64,000 nucleotides of DNA, from the NCBI GenBank assembly GCA_900469615.1, contig UBYA01000010.1, forward strand, positions 375,410-439,409, read 5' to 3'. A model generated the notes under the pieces. It ran no database searches. It worked only from the letters and a program-made list of their open reading frames with translations, and was not told the DNA's origin. This DNA comes from Hyphomicrobiales bacterium (GTDB lineage Bacteria; Pseudomonadota; Alphaproteobacteria; Rhizobiales; Rhizobiaceae). Each line of letters opens with the position of its first letter. The first letter of the stretch is position 1. Below are positions 36,635 through 45,972 of this stretch, one piece after another. A program made the position numbers and the translations under genes.

Positions 36635-38289
36635 AACGAACGGGTGGGCAACTCATCGTCGAGGCTCTGAAGGCAAATGGCGTGCAGCGCATTTCTTGCG
36701 TGCCGGGCGAGAGCTTTCTCGCCGTGCTCGACGCGCTGCATGACAGCGATATCAAAGTCCTCGTCTGCCGCCAGGAAGGTGGCGCGGCCATGATGGCGGA
36801 TGCCTGGGGCCGATTGACCGGCGAGCCGGGCATCTGCATGGTGACCCGCGGCCCCGGCGCCACCAATGCATCCGCCGGCCTGCATATCGCACGGCAGGAC
36901 TCCATTCCGATGATCCTCTTCATCGGTCAGGTCCAGCGCGACGCCCGCGAACGCGAGGCCTTTCAGGAAGTGGAGTTCCGCCGAGCCTTTACCGAATTCG
37001 CCAAATGGGTCGGCGAGATCGACGATGCCGCCCGAATTCCGGAATTCGTCACCCGCGCCTTTGCGGTGGCGACATCGGGCCGGCCCGGTCCCGTCGTGCT
37101 GACCCTTCCCGAGGATATGCTGCGCGATGAGGTCGAGGCCCCGGAAGCATTGCCTTATGTGCCGGTGGCCGCCCATCCAGGTCGCAGCCAGCTCGCCGAC
37201 CTCAGCCGGCGCCTCGCCGCTGCGGAGAGGCCGATGGTCATCCTCGGTGGCACGCGCTGGAGCGAACAGGCCGTCGCCGACATCCGGCAGTTTGCGGAGC
37301 ATTTCAGGCTGCCTGTCGGTTGCTCGTTCCGCCGCCAGATGCTGTTCGATCACCTGCATCCGAGCTATGCCGGCGATGTCGGCATCGGCATCAATCCGGC
37401 GCTCGCAAAGGAGATCAAGGACGCGGATCTGCTGATCCTTCTCGGTGGCCGTCTCTCCGAGATGCCGTCCTCCAGCTACACCCTGGTCGACATTCCCTAC
37501 CCGCACCAGCAGCTTGTCCACATCCATCCCGATCCCTCCGAACTCGGCCGCGTCTATCGTCCGGATCTGGCAATATGCGCCAGCCCGGCGGATTTCGTTG
37601 CGGCGCTGGCCGATCTGGATGCGCCTGTCGAACCACGCTGGTCGGCGCGCACCGAGCGCATGCACGCGACTTACCTCGCCTGGTCGACAACGCCGGAAAA
37701 AAGCCCCGGCACCGTTCATATGGGCCGGATCATGGACTGGATCGAAGCCAATACGGCTGCTGATACGATCTTCACCAACGGCGCCGGCAACTATGCGACC
37801 TGGCTGCACCGCTTTCACCGCTTCCGCCGCTTCAACACCCAGGCGGCGCCGGCCTCCGGCTCCATGGGCTACGGCCTGCCGGCGGCCGTTGCCGCAAAAC
37901 AGCTTTTTCCGGAGCGCGAGGTGATCTGCTTTGCAGGCGACGGCTGCTTCATGATGCACGGACAGGAATTCGCGACCGCGGTCCAGCACGGCCTGCCACT
38001 GATAGTGCTGGTGATCAACAACGGCATGTACGGCACCATCCGCATGCATCAGGAGCGGGAATATCCCGGCCGCGTCAGCGCCACGGCGCTCGACAACCCG
38101 GATTTCGCAGCCCTTGCCCGCGCCTATGGCGGGCACGGCGAAACCGTGCGGGCGACGGAAGAATTCGGTCCGGCGTTCGAGCGGGCCAGAGCAAGCGGCA
38201 AGCCTGCCATCATCGAGATCGCGCTCGACCCGGAAGCGATCACGCCCTCGCGCACCTTGACGGAAATCGCCCAAACGAAAGGCCGGTGA
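36631..38289 (+). CDS. Thiamine-diphosphate-dependent enzyme of the acetolactate synthase family
   Basis: A 552-residue three-domain ThDP enzyme. The N-terminal Pyr domain has the catalytic glutamate in VCRQEGGAAMMADAWGRLTG, with VTRGPGATNASAGLHIA. A central domain spans about 190-330. The C-terminal PP domain has the ThDP-binding GDGCFMMHGQEF...VLVINNGMYG, equivalent to GDG-N25-NN. It lacks the oxalyl-CoA decarboxylase ADP-binding features I would recognise, so it is not called Oxc. The translational coupling to a family III CoA-transferase suggests a decarboxylase or lyase acting on a CoA-linked acid, but that is inference. Alternatives are sulfoacetaldehyde acetyltransferase or glyoxylate carboligase relatives. 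Confidence 0.85.
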   Translation: MKRTGGQLIVEALKANGVQRISCVPGESFLAVLDALHDSDIKVLVCRQEGGAAMMADAWGRLTGEPGICMVTRGPGATNASAGLHIARQDSIPMILFIGQVQRDAREREAFQEVEFRRAFTEFAKWVGEIDDAARIPEFVTRAFAVATSGRPGPVVLTLPEDMLRDEVEAPEALPYVPVAAHPGRSQLADLSRRLAAAERPMVILGGTRWSEQAVADIRQFAEHFRLPVGCSFRRQMLFDHLHPSYAGDVGIGINPALAKEIKDADLLILLGGRLSEMPSSSYTLVDIPYPHQQLVHIHPDPSELGRVYRPDLAICASPADFVAALADLDAPVEPRWSARTERMHATYLAWSTTPEKSPGTVHMGRIMDWIEANTAADTIFTNGAGNYATWLHRFHRFRRFNTQAAPASGSMGYGLPAAVAAKQLFPEREVICFAGDGCFMMHGQEFATAVQHGLPLIVLVINNGMYGTIRMHQEREYPGRVSATALDNPDFAALARAYGGHGETVRATEEFGPAFERARASGKPAIIEIALDPEAITPSRTLTEIAQTKGR

Positions 38290-38308
38290 GCGCAAGCTCC
38301 CCGGCCTT
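38279..38308 (-). terminator. Hairpin after the RidA gene, overlapping the end of the ThDP enzyme gene
   Basis: AAGGCCGG (38279-38286) pairs with CCGGCCTT (38301-38308). On the minus strand the stem is followed by TTTCG, a short T run, so it most likely terminates the RidA transcript. The 5' arm lies inside the last codons of the convergent gene. Confidence 0.4.
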
Positions 38309-38330
38309 CCCAAAAACACGATGGCTCGAC

Positions 38331-38672
38331 TTAGAGTGCGGCCGTCACGATGAATTCGACCTTGTACTTCGGCGCGGCGAGCTTGGCTTCGCTGGTGGCG
38401 CGTGCCGGCGTGTTGGCCGGATCGACCCAGGCTTCCCAGGCTGCGTTCATTTCAGCGAAGTAGGAGATGTCCGAGAGATAGATGAGCGTCTGCAGAATCT
38501 TCGACTTGTCGGTGCCGGCAGCAGCGAGCAGGCGGTCGACTTCGGCCAGCGCCGACTTGCACTGATCCGTGACGCTCTCGCCTTCGCCAACCTGGCCGGC
38601 GAGATAAACGGTGTTGCCGTGGACGACAGCGCCGCTCATGCGGGCGCCTACGTCGATACGCTTGATGCTCAT
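38331..38672 (-). CDS. RidA-family (YjgF/YER057c/UK114) protein
   Basis: A 113-residue protein of the trimeric RidA family, which hydrolyses reactive enamine/imine intermediates from PLP enzymes. Conserved segments are GNTVYLAGQVGEG, QCKSALAEVDRLLAAAG, ILQTLIYLSDISYF and the C-terminal AAPKYKVEFIVTAAL. The catalytic arginine of archetypal RidA sits in a RxxxxxxxLP stretch; here that place reads TPARATSEAKLAAPKYKVE, where ARAT carries the arginine. AGGAGAAGATC precedes the ATG. It may be cotranscribed with the DUF442-type gene upstream. Confidence 0.88.
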   Translation of the reverse strand: MSIKRIDVGARMSGAVVHGNTVYLAGQVGEGESVTDQCKSALAEVDRLLAAAGTDKSKILQTLIYLSDISYFAEMNAAWEAWVDPANTPARATSEAKLAAPKYKVEFIVTAAL

Positions 38673-38759
38673 GATCTTCTCCTGATGTTGTTCGTCGACA
38701 GGTAAACAGGGCCGGCCTGTGGCCCGCGCTGCGATCCAAAGGGCCGAGGAAATATCCGT

Positions 38760-39098
38760 TCAGCCGCGGATATGGTGTGTCTTCTGGTAGATCGCCGTCG
38801 AGCGCGCGCCGGATCGGCAATAGCCGAGCATCGGCCGCGGGAACTCGTCCAGCGCATCGACCATGCCGCGAACGGCCTCTTCGGTTACGCCCATGGGACC
38901 GACGGGTACATGGGTGATCTCGAGACCGAGTTCCTTGGCGCGTGCCTCGATGACGGCAAATAGCGTCTGATCCGGGCTTTCATGATCGGGGCGATGGCAG
39001 ACGATCGACTTGAAACCCAGAGCCTTGATCTGGTCGAGATCCTCCACGCTGATCTGGCCGGATACCGAGTACTCGTCATCGATCGGGCGGATATCCAT
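38760..39098 (-). CDS. DUF442/TIGR01244-type protein (phosphatase/rhodanese-like fold)
   Basis: A 112-residue protein starting MDIRPIDDEYSVSGQISVEDL, with the active-site-like loop GYCRSGARSTAIY near the end, a CxxGxRS cysteine loop as in dual-specificity phosphatases. KSIVCHRPDHE and HVPVGPMGVTEE are typical of the family that is also found fused to beta-lactamase-like sulfur dioxygenases (Blh). Members are linked to sulfide metabolism, but this free-standing form has no proven reaction. It lies 87 bases upstream of RidA on the same strand. Confidence 0.78.
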   Translation of the reverse strand: MDIRPIDDEYSVSGQISVEDLDQIKALGFKSIVCHRPDHESPDQTLFAVIEARAKELGLEITHVPVGPMGVTEEAVRGMVDALDEFPRPMLGYCRSGARSTAIYQKTHHIRG

Positions 39099-39170
39099 GG
39101 TTCATGTCCTCTCTAAAACCGAGGTCTTGATCTACGCTGCCCCGGATCGAGCGTCAACCGCCGCACACGC

Positions 39171-40016
39171 TCAAACGAAGGCAAAGTTGAGCATGAAATT
39201 GCGGGCTTCGCCGGGCTGGAGAATATTGAACTCACCCGCCTCGTCTAGCTCGGCGCGAGACACCCACCGATGCGAAACCGGCTCGATGCCGAGGACATGC
39301 GCCGGCGCGCGCTGATTGCGCCAGACCTGCAGGAACGGCAGCGTTTCGCTGCCGAAACGCACCCGCAGGGACTTGCCGCCGATGGCGGCGATGGGTCCAA
39401 GGCTGATCTGCGCCCAGTTCTCTCCCTTGTCCTGCGCCGGCACGCAGAAGATATCGCCGCCCTCCTCGCCGAAGGTCCAGGGAAAGCCGCCATTCTCCAG
39501 CATGTGTCCGGTGAGACGCGTTCCATCGTCGAACCATTTACCGCCGATATTCATGTGGTACATCAGGAAGACCGGCATAGCCTCGGCGCTCGTATTGACG
39601 ACGCGATCGGCCAGCGAAACCTCGCCGGTTGCGCCATCGATCCGCCAAAGACGCTCCAGCCTCGCGGTGCGGCGTTCAGCGGTGACGACATCGATATCCG
39701 CGCGGCATTCCGCGTTTCCATCCTCGAATTTGGTCCAGAGAATTTTGGCTGGATGAGACGAGAAGGAACCGTGCAGCGGATAGCGCTTTCCTTCAAATGC
39801 GCCTGACATCGGCTCGGGATGGCGGATATGGTCGGGCCCGCAGGTGAAGAGGAAGCCTTCCACGGAATGGCTGATACGCGGGTCGCCATCGTCGGGAACG
39901 GCGCTTCCGGGCGCAAGATCGTTGCCCTCGACAACACACGCGCCGATATCCAGGACAGAGCCCTCGTCAAGCTGTAATTTCGGCCCCTTGGCCGCAGAAA
40001 AATCCATCATTTCCAA
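39171..40016 (-). CDS. Galactose-mutarotase-fold protein (aldose 1-epimerase-like, DUF4432)
   Basis: A 281-residue soluble protein with a beta-sandwich pattern and the segments VEGFLFTCGPDHIRHPEP, PLHGSFSSHPAKI, LYHMNIGGKWFDDGT-like MYHMNIGGKW, and GIEPVSHRWVSR. These place it among DUF4432 mutarotase-like proteins. The likely sugar-binding residues are the His in HGSFSSHP and HMN and the Glu in GIEP. The substrate is unknown; relatives occur in sugar catabolic operons, but no such operon lies next to it. Confidence 0.75.
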   Translation of the reverse strand: MEMMDFSAAKGPKLQLDEGSVLDIGACVVEGNDLAPGSAVPDDGDPRISHSVEGFLFTCGPDHIRHPEPMSGAFEGKRYPLHGSFSSHPAKILWTKFEDGNAECRADIDVVTAERRTARLERLWRIDGATGEVSLADRVVNTSAEAMPVFLMYHMNIGGKWFDDGTRLTGHMLENGGFPWTFGEEGGDIFCVPAQDKGENWAQISLGPIAAIGGKSLRVRFGSETLPFLQVWRNQRAPAHVLGIEPVSHRWVSRAELDEAGEFNILQPGEARNFMLNFAFV

Positions 40017-40226
40017 ACTCCTCCCTGACCAGCTTCGCGCGCGGACGCTGTCCCATGATGGCGCGCGGCTGAAATAAACGGTGATTTGGCTTACCGAATG
40101 TTAACTTGAAGTCTTGATCACATAAATTTTTATATTTTATTCAGCATGATAATCTAAATTTCCATACTGGCGTCAAAATTGCCATGTGTGTGTCAGCCGA
40201 ACTACCATCCCGAGGATTCGACAGAC

Positions 40227-41657
40227 GTGAACCGGTTCGTAAAGTTGAGTTTTTCCCTGGCAATGATTGCCACCGTGTCCATGCTCGCGCTCTCCGAAGC
40301 GCAGGCACAATACTATCGCAATGGAAACGGCAACACGGTTCTCGTTACTCCCGACGGCCGAATTCTGGATCAATATCCCTATGGGGGCGGATATTCCATG
40401 GCGCGCGACGGGCGCGGCCGGCGGGTTCTGATCGACGCCTACGGCAATGTCGTCGCGACGGAAATGAAGGCAAGCACCTATTATCCGCGCGCGCCGGCCC
40501 GCGATGCCTATGACGACAACGGCGACGGCGATCGCTATGGCGACACACAGCTTTCCAACAACGGTGATTACCGCGATTATCGCCAATACCGCACCGACAG
40601 CTACGATCAGCAGGATCGCGGCGTGGTGACGGGCGGAATCCCCCGCAATGGCGACATTCAGCGCCAACCCCTCGACAACCAGTCATTGCCGGACGAAAGC
40701 CAGGGCCAGGCGAACCAGAACGGCAGCGATTACGCCTCGATAGACCCGCAGCAGGGAACGCCGGATATCGTCCGCAAGCCGCCGGCCGAGCCCGTGATCA
40801 CGCTCAAGGGCAAGTCGAAGATGGAGATCACCGCGCTGGAGGTCTTCCTGGCGCGGCAAGGCATTTCGCCGGGCGCCATCGACGGGCGCATGGGCGCAAA
40901 CGTCACCAAGGCGATCTACGCCTATCAGCAGATGACGGGTCAGACCCTCGACCCGAACAATACGGATGCGATCCTAGAGCAGCTTCGCATGTCCGGCGGC
41001 ATGCCGATCGTCAACTACACGATCACGGCTGCCGATGCTGCCGGTCCCTATGTCGCGTCTATTCCCGAAGATTACGCAGCGAAGGCCCAGATGCCTTCGC
41101 TCGGCTACACGTCGACGACGGAGATGCTGGCAGAACGCTTTCATATGGATGAAGGCTATCTGAAGGAACTCAATCCGGGCGTGGATTTCACCGTCCCGGG
41201 CACGACGATCAAGGTCGTCAACACCGGCGCCAGCAAGACCGGCACGGTCGCCAAGATCCTTGCGGACAAGGGCCGCAAGCAGGTTTTCGCCTATGACGCC
41301 AACGGCACGTTGATCGCCGCCTATCCGGCCAGTATCGGCTCGGCCGACACGCCGTCCCCTTCCGGCACGGTCACGGTGGAGCGCGTCGCGTTCAATCCGG
41401 GCTATACCTACAACCCCAAGATCAACTTCAAGCAGGGCGCCAACGACAAGGTCCTCGACATCCCGCCCGGCCCGAACGGTCCGGTCGGTACTGTGTGGAT
41501 GGCTTTGTCGAAGCCGACCTACGGTATTCACGGCACCCCGGATCCATCGAGAATCGGCAAGTCGCAGAGCCACGGCTGCGTGCGCCTCACCAACTGGGAC
41601 GCGACAGAGCTGGCTAAAATGGTCAAGCCCGGCGTGGTCGTCGAATTTGTCGATTGA
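40227..41657 (+). CDS. L,D-transpeptidase (YkuD) with peptidoglycan-binding domain
   Basis: A 476-residue exported protein that makes 3-3 crosslinks or attaches proteins to peptidoglycan. The signal peptide is NRFVKLSFSLAMIATVSM...EAQA (about residues 2-26). A Tyr/Asp/Gly-rich variable region (about 30-190) follows, then a PG_binding_1 domain (ALEVFLARQGISPGAIDGRMG, about 210-260) and a LysM-like segment (MLAERFHMDEGYLKELNPG). The YkuD domain (about 340-476) ends with HGTPDPSRIG and the catalytic SHGCVRLTNWD. The GTG start has CGAGGA about 11 bases upstream. Rhizobiales grow at the pole and rely heavily on such enzymes. Confidence 0.93.
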   Translation: MNRFVKLSFSLAMIATVSMLALSEAQAQYYRNGNGNTVLVTPDGRILDQYPYGGGYSMARDGRGRRVLIDAYGNVVATEMKASTYYPRAPARDAYDDNGDGDRYGDTQLSNNGDYRDYRQYRTDSYDQQDRGVVTGGIPRNGDIQRQPLDNQSLPDESQGQANQNGSDYASIDPQQGTPDIVRKPPAEPVITLKGKSKMEITALEVFLARQGISPGAIDGRMGANVTKAIYAYQQMTGQTLDPNNTDAILEQLRMSGGMPIVNYTITAADAAGPYVASIPEDYAAKAQMPSLGYTSTTEMLAERFHMDEGYLKELNPGVDFTVPGTTIKVVNTGASKTGTVAKILADKGRKQVFAYDANGTLIAAYPASIGSADTPSPSGTVTVERVAFNPGYTYNPKINFKQGANDKVLDIPPGPNGPVGTVWMALSKPTYGIHGTPDPSRIGKSQSHGCVRLTNWDATELAKMVKPGVVVEFVD

Positions 41658-41677
41658 TTGACGGACATGGTGCCAAC

Positions 41678-41714
41678 AAAAAAGCCGCCGGGTAACTCCC
41701 GGCGGCTTTTTTTA
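41678..41714. terminator. Strong bidirectional intrinsic terminator
   Basis: AAAAAAGCCGCCGGG (41678-41692) pairs with CCCGGCGGCTTTTTT (41698-41712) around a five-base loop. It lies between the L,D-transpeptidase gene and the convergent alcohol dehydrogenase gene and can serve both. Confidence 0.9.
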
Positions 41715-41777
41715 TTCTCCATATGCAGTGGACGCGCTGCGACTTTGGTCGAGCGCGCCCCAAAATCAGGCAGCTTG

Positions 41778-42926
41778 TCAGAAGCAATCCCGGAAGAGAG
41801 CCTTGGTGTTTTCCAGCGTCATCGGCACCGGATTGCCGCCGGCGCTGGGATCTTCGATCGCCATGGCGGAGAGTTCGTCGATCCGGTCAGGCGCGATGCC
41901 CATGGCAGACAGGCTTTCCGGAACGCCGAGCTCGGCACGCAACTGCAGCACATAATCGTAGAAGCCATCGAAGCCGCCGGCGATGCCGAGATAGGCAGCC
42001 GCACGCGCGATCTTCTCCTCGATAGCCTTACGGTTGAAGCGCAGGACAGCCGGCATCACGACGGCATTGGTCATGCCGTGATGCGTGTTGTAGACGGCGC
42101 CGATCGGATGCGAAAGCGCGTGGATGGCGCCAAGGCCCTTCTGGAAAGCGACGGCGCCCATGGCGGCGGCGCTCATCATGTTGGCGCGCGCTTCGAGATC
42201 CGTTCCCTCGCGATAGGCACGCGGCAGGAATTCCTTGACCAGCCGCATCCCTTCCAGCGCGATACCGGCCGACATCGGGTGGTAGAACGGCGAGGAATAG
42301 GCTTCCAGGCAATGGGCGAAGGCATCCATGCCCGTACCCGCCGTGATGATCTTCGGCATGCCGACCGTCAGTTCCGGATCGGCAATGACGACGCCGGGCA
42401 GGAACTTCGGGTGAAAGATGATCTTCTTCACATGCGTCGCGGAATTTGTGATGACGCTGGCACGGCCGACTTCCGAGCCCGTACCGGCTGTCGTGGGCAC
42501 TGCCACGATCGGCGCAATGCCATCGGCATTGGCGCGTGTCCACCAATCTCCGATGTCTTCGAAATCCCAGACCGGCCGCGTCTGGCCGACCATGAAGGCA
42601 ACGCACTTGCCGAGATCGAGGCCGGAACCGCCGCCGAAAGCGACGACGCCATCATGCCCGCCATCCTTGAATGCCTTGACGCCGGCTTCGAGATTCTTCT
42701 CGTTCGGGTTCGGATCGACATCGGCGAAGATCGCCCGTCCCAAACCTGCATCCTCCAGGATATCCAGGGCCGTCTTGGTGATCGCCATCGAGGCAAGTCC
42801 CCGGTCGGTGACGAGCAGCGGCTTCTTCATGCCCAGGCTCTTGCAGGCGTCCGCGAGCTCCTTTATGCGGCCGCGGCCGAGCTTGAAGGCGTTCGGATAG
42901 CTCCAATTGGCTGAGATATTGCTCAT
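41778..42926 (-). CDS. Iron-containing (group III) alcohol dehydrogenase
   Basis: A 382-residue NAD(P)-dependent dehydrogenase. The nucleotide loop is VAFGGGSGLDLGK (about residues 92-104), then PTTAGTGSEV. The metal ligands fit TGMDAFAHCLEAY (Asp and His, about 195-200) and the later HALSHPIGAVYNTHHGMTNA (two His). It is the last gene of the FGase-APC-GS-ALDH run and its ATG overlaps the ALDH stop (ATGA). The pairing suggests the ADH makes an aldehyde that the ALDH oxidises. The group includes ethanol, 1,3-propanediol, lactaldehyde and choline-like substrates. Confidence 0.93.
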   Translation of the reverse strand: MSNISANWSYPNAFKLGRGRIKELADACKSLGMKKPLLVTDRGLASMAITKTALDILEDAGLGRAIFADVDPNPNEKNLEAGVKAFKDGGHDGVVAFGGGSGLDLGKCVAFMVGQTRPVWDFEDIGDWWTRANADGIAPIVAVPTTAGTGSEVGRASVITNSATHVKKIIFHPKFLPGVVIADPELTVGMPKIITAGTGMDAFAHCLEAYSSPFYHPMSAGIALEGMRLVKEFLPRAYREGTDLEARANMMSAAAMGAVAFQKGLGAIHALSHPIGAVYNTHHGMTNAVVMPAVLRFNRKAIEEKIARAAAYLGIAGGFDGFYDYVLQLRAELGVPESLSAMGIAPDRIDELSAMAIEDPSAGGNPVPMTLENTKALFRDCF

Positions 42927-44308
42927 GCTGTTACTTTCTTCAGATGATAGGATTTTGGACGCGTCAGGTTGTGGAAGCCGATGACCGACAGCGAGCCCCC
43001 GCGGCCGGTTTCCTTGACGCCGGTCCAGCAGAGAGCCGGATCGAGATAATCGGCGCGGTTCATGAAGACGGTGCCGGTTTCGATTTCGCGGCCGATCCGC
43101 GAGGCACGCTCGACATCCTTCGTCCAGAGCGAAGCCGTCAGGCCATAGGGGCTGTCGTTCATCAGTTCCAGCGCTTCCGCATCGCTCTTCACCTTCATGA
43201 TGCCAACGGCCGGTCCGAAGGTCTCTTCCCGCATGAAGGCCATGGAATGATCGACATTGACGAGAATCTGCGGCGCGAGATAGGCGCCGCCGTCATCGGC
43301 CGGGAACAGCTTGGGATCGACCAGCGCCTTGGCGCCCTTGGCCACGGCATCGGCGATCTGTTCGCGCACCACCTTGGCAAAGCGCTTGTGCGCCATCGGC
43401 CCCAACGAGGTTTCCGGATCGAGCGGGTTGCCGAGCTTGTAATTCGAGACCCATGCGACCGATTTTTCGACAAAGCTGTCGTACAGGGATTCATGTACGT
43501 AAATGCGCTCGATACCGCAGCAGCACTGGCCGGAATTGAAGGTGGCGCCATCCATCAGCGTATCGACGGCGGCGTCGAGATCGGCATCCTCCATCACATA
43601 TCCCGGATCCTTGCCGCCCAGTTCGAGCCCGAGGCTGGTAAACGTGCCGGCTGCCGCACGCTCGATCGACCGCCCGCCTTCGACGGAGCCGGTGAAATTG
43701 ACGAAATTGAAGCTTCCGGCCGCAATCAGCGCCGAGGTCGTCTCGTGATCGAGGAAGACATTCTGGAAGACGTCGGCGGGAACGCCTGCCTCGACGAAGG
43801 CCTGCACCAGCCGCTCGCCGACCAGCAGCGTCTGGCTCGCATGCTTGAGGATGACGGTGTTGCCGGCCATCAGCGCCGGAGCGACCGTGTTGATCGCCGT
43901 CATATAGGGATAGTTCCACGGTGCGATGACGAAGACGACGCCGTGCGGCTCGCGCTCGATGCGGCGGGCAAAATTCGCGCTGTCCTCGACAACAAGCGGT
44001 GCGAGCGCATCGGCAGCGATCGAGGCGACATAGTTCGAGCGCTCGTTGAAACCGCGATATTCGCCGCCATACTTGATCGGCCGGCCCATCTGCCAGGCAA
44101 GTTCCGGCACGACGACATCGGCCATATCATTGAGCCGCGCGACGCCCTTCAGCACGAGCTGGACGCGGTCTTCCAGCGGACGGCGCGCCCACTCCTTCTG
44201 TGCCTTGCGGGCGCGCGCCACGACTTCTCTGGCTGCATCCAGCGACAAGGCCGGACGTTCGGCATAAACCTCTCCGTTCACCGGAGAGACGCATGTGATC
44301 ATGGTCAT
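42923..44308 (-). CDS. NAD(P)-dependent aldehyde dehydrogenase
   Basis: A 461-residue ALDH-superfamily enzyme. It has FVIAPWNYPYMTAINT, NFTGSVEGGRSIERA, the general base in LGLELGGKDPGYV, the catalytic cysteine in FNSGQCCCGIERIYVHE (about residue 265), and EETFGPAVGIM. It is slightly shorter than betaine aldehyde dehydrogenases and resembles the semialdehyde or gamma-glutamyl-aldehyde branch. AGGA lies about eight bases before the ATG at 44308, and upstream in-frame extension shows no homology. The stop is coupled to the alcohol dehydrogenase start. Confidence 0.93.
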   Translation of the reverse strand: MTMITCVSPVNGEVYAERPALSLDAAREVVARARKAQKEWARRPLEDRVQLVLKGVARLNDMADVVVPELAWQMGRPIKYGGEYRGFNERSNYVASIAADALAPLVVEDSANFARRIEREPHGVVFVIAPWNYPYMTAINTVAPALMAGNTVILKHASQTLLVGERLVQAFVEAGVPADVFQNVFLDHETTSALIAAGSFNFVNFTGSVEGGRSIERAAAGTFTSLGLELGGKDPGYVMEDADLDAAVDTLMDGATFNSGQCCCGIERIYVHESLYDSFVEKSVAWVSNYKLGNPLDPETSLGPMAHKRFAKVVREQIADAVAKGAKALVDPKLFPADDGGAYLAPQILVNVDHSMAFMREETFGPAVGIMKVKSDAEALELMNDSPYGLTASLWTKDVERASRIGREIETGTVFMNRADYLDPALCWTGVKETGRGGSLSVIGFHNLTRPKSYHLKKVTA

Positions 44309-44462
44309 GATCGAATTCCTGTTTTCTTCATCATCAATTGATTGCCGGATATTCCGCACCGTGCCGCCACTCTCCAGCGAGAATCCGGCAGGCAGGAAAA
44401 CATCCTGGCGCCCCGGCCCGACCATAGAATGAAAATCGGGCGCGAGGCAGATCGCAAAAGCC

Positions 44463-45833
44463 TTACGCTCTTTCGAATCCGCGCGCCACTTCCCAATCGG
44501 TGATGCGACGATCATACTCTTCCTGCTCCCATTCGGCAGCGCGGGTGTAGTGATCGATGACATCGTCGCCGAAGGCGGCGCGCAGCATCTTCGAATTGGT
44601 CAGCGCCTCGGTCGCGCCGCGCAGGGTGCGGGGGATCTCACGAACCTCGCGCGCTCCATAGGCATCGCCGACGAAGGGCGCTTCCAGTTCGAGCTTGTTC
44701 TCGATGCCGTCGAGGCCGGCAGCGATCAAGGCGGCGAAGGCAAGATAGGGATTGAGATCTGAGCCGCCGACGCGGCATTCGATGCGGATGCTTTTGGTCT
44801 CGGCTCCGCACAGGCGATACCCGGCGGTGCGATTGTCGGTGCTCCAGATCGCCTTCGTGGGCGCGAAGGTGCCTGCGACGAAGCGCTTGTAGGAATTGAT
44901 ATAGGGCGCGAGGAAATAGGTGATTTCGCTGGCGTGCGTCAAAAGACCCGCGACATAATGCTTCATCAGCGGGGTCATGCCATGGTCTTCGCCCTTATCG
45001 AAGAACAGCGGCGTCTTGCCGTCGGCGCTCCATAGCGACTGATGGATATGCGACGAGCTGCCGGCGGCGTTGTAGTTCCACTTCGCCAGGAACGTGATGG
45101 CCTTGCCCTTCGACCAGGCGATCTCCTTGCAGCCGTTCTTGATGATCGTGTGACGGTCGGCCATGGTCAGCGCGTCGGCATAGCGGACGTTGATTTCCTC
45201 CTGGCCGGCCGAGGCCTCGCCCTTGGAGTTTTCGACCGGGATATCGGCGCCCTGCAGGCCCTTGCGGATCGCCCGCATCACGTCCTCTTCCTTGGTGGTC
45301 TGGAAGATGTGGTAATCCTCGTTGTAACCGCTGACCAGATTGAGGTTGCGATAGCCGGATTCCCGGGCGCTGTCGTAGCTCTGGTCGAAAAGGAAGAATT
45401 CGAGTTCCGAGGCCATGTAGGCCTTCATCCCCATCGCCTCGAGGCGCTTGACCTGCTTCTTGAGGATCGCGCGCGGCGAATGCGCCACTTCCTCATGCGT
45501 GTGATGGTCGAGCACGTCGCAAAGCACCAGTGCGGTGCCATCGAGCCAGGGGATGCGGCGAAGCGTGGCAAGATCCGGCTTCATCGTATAGTCGCCGTAT
45601 CCCTTCTCCCAGCTCGTGGACTTGTAGCCGGAGACCGTCTCCATCTCGATGTCGGTCGCCTGCAGATAGTTGCAGCTATGCGTTTCCTTCCAGGCGCTGT
45701 CGATGAAGAATTCCGCCTGGAAGCGTTTGCCCATCAACCGGCCCTGCATGTCGACCTGACATGCCAGAACAGTGTCGATGCGCCCTTCGGCCACATCCCG
45801 TTTGAGGTCGTCGAACGTATAGCTGCTGCTCAT
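44463..45833 (-). CDS. Glutamine synthetase homologue of the gamma-glutamylputrescine synthetase (PuuA) type
   Basis: A 456-residue GS-fold ligase. Active-site segments are MASELEFFLFDQS, ASAGQEEINVRYADAL, NYNAAGSSSHIHQSLW, FAPTKAIWSTDNRTAGYR and IRIECRVGGSDLNPYLAFAAL. The adenylylation tyrosine region of GlnA is missing, and the LRRIPWLDGTALVLCDV stretch is typical of PuuA, IpuC and GlnA3/GlnA4 enzymes. These link glutamate to an amine through its gamma-carboxyl. Nearby ADH and ALDH genes favour an amino alcohol substrate. GGCGGA lies about seven bases before the ATG. The product is not the housekeeping glutamine synthetase. Confidence 0.9.
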   Translation of the reverse strand: MSSSYTFDDLKRDVAEGRIDTVLACQVDMQGRLMGKRFQAEFFIDSAWKETHSCNYLQATDIEMETVSGYKSTSWEKGYGDYTMKPDLATLRRIPWLDGTALVLCDVLDHHTHEEVAHSPRAILKKQVKRLEAMGMKAYMASELEFFLFDQSYDSARESGYRNLNLVSGYNEDYHIFQTTKEEDVMRAIRKGLQGADIPVENSKGEASAGQEEINVRYADALTMADRHTIIKNGCKEIAWSKGKAITFLAKWNYNAAGSSSHIHQSLWSADGKTPLFFDKGEDHGMTPLMKHYVAGLLTHASEITYFLAPYINSYKRFVAGTFAPTKAIWSTDNRTAGYRLCGAETKSIRIECRVGGSDLNPYLAFAALIAAGLDGIENKLELEAPFVGDAYGAREVREIPRTLRGATEALTNSKMLRAAFGDDVIDHYTRAAEWEQEEYDRRITDWEVARGFERA

Positions 45834-45972
45834 AATTGGTCCGCCTGAACAATAAATTGAAACATCGGTCGACAGAACAACGCCACAGGAAATTAGCCCG
45901 TTTGCAGCGCCATCGTCACCGGAGAAAGGGTCGCAGGTCTGCGACCCCGTTGCTTGAAAGATACGCCTGAGC

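Noticed and set aside
44463..45833. Housekeeping glutamine synthetase GlnA
   Set aside because: Sequence features and neighbours fit the gamma-glutamylamine synthetase group, and the GlnA adenylylation tyrosine region is not seen.
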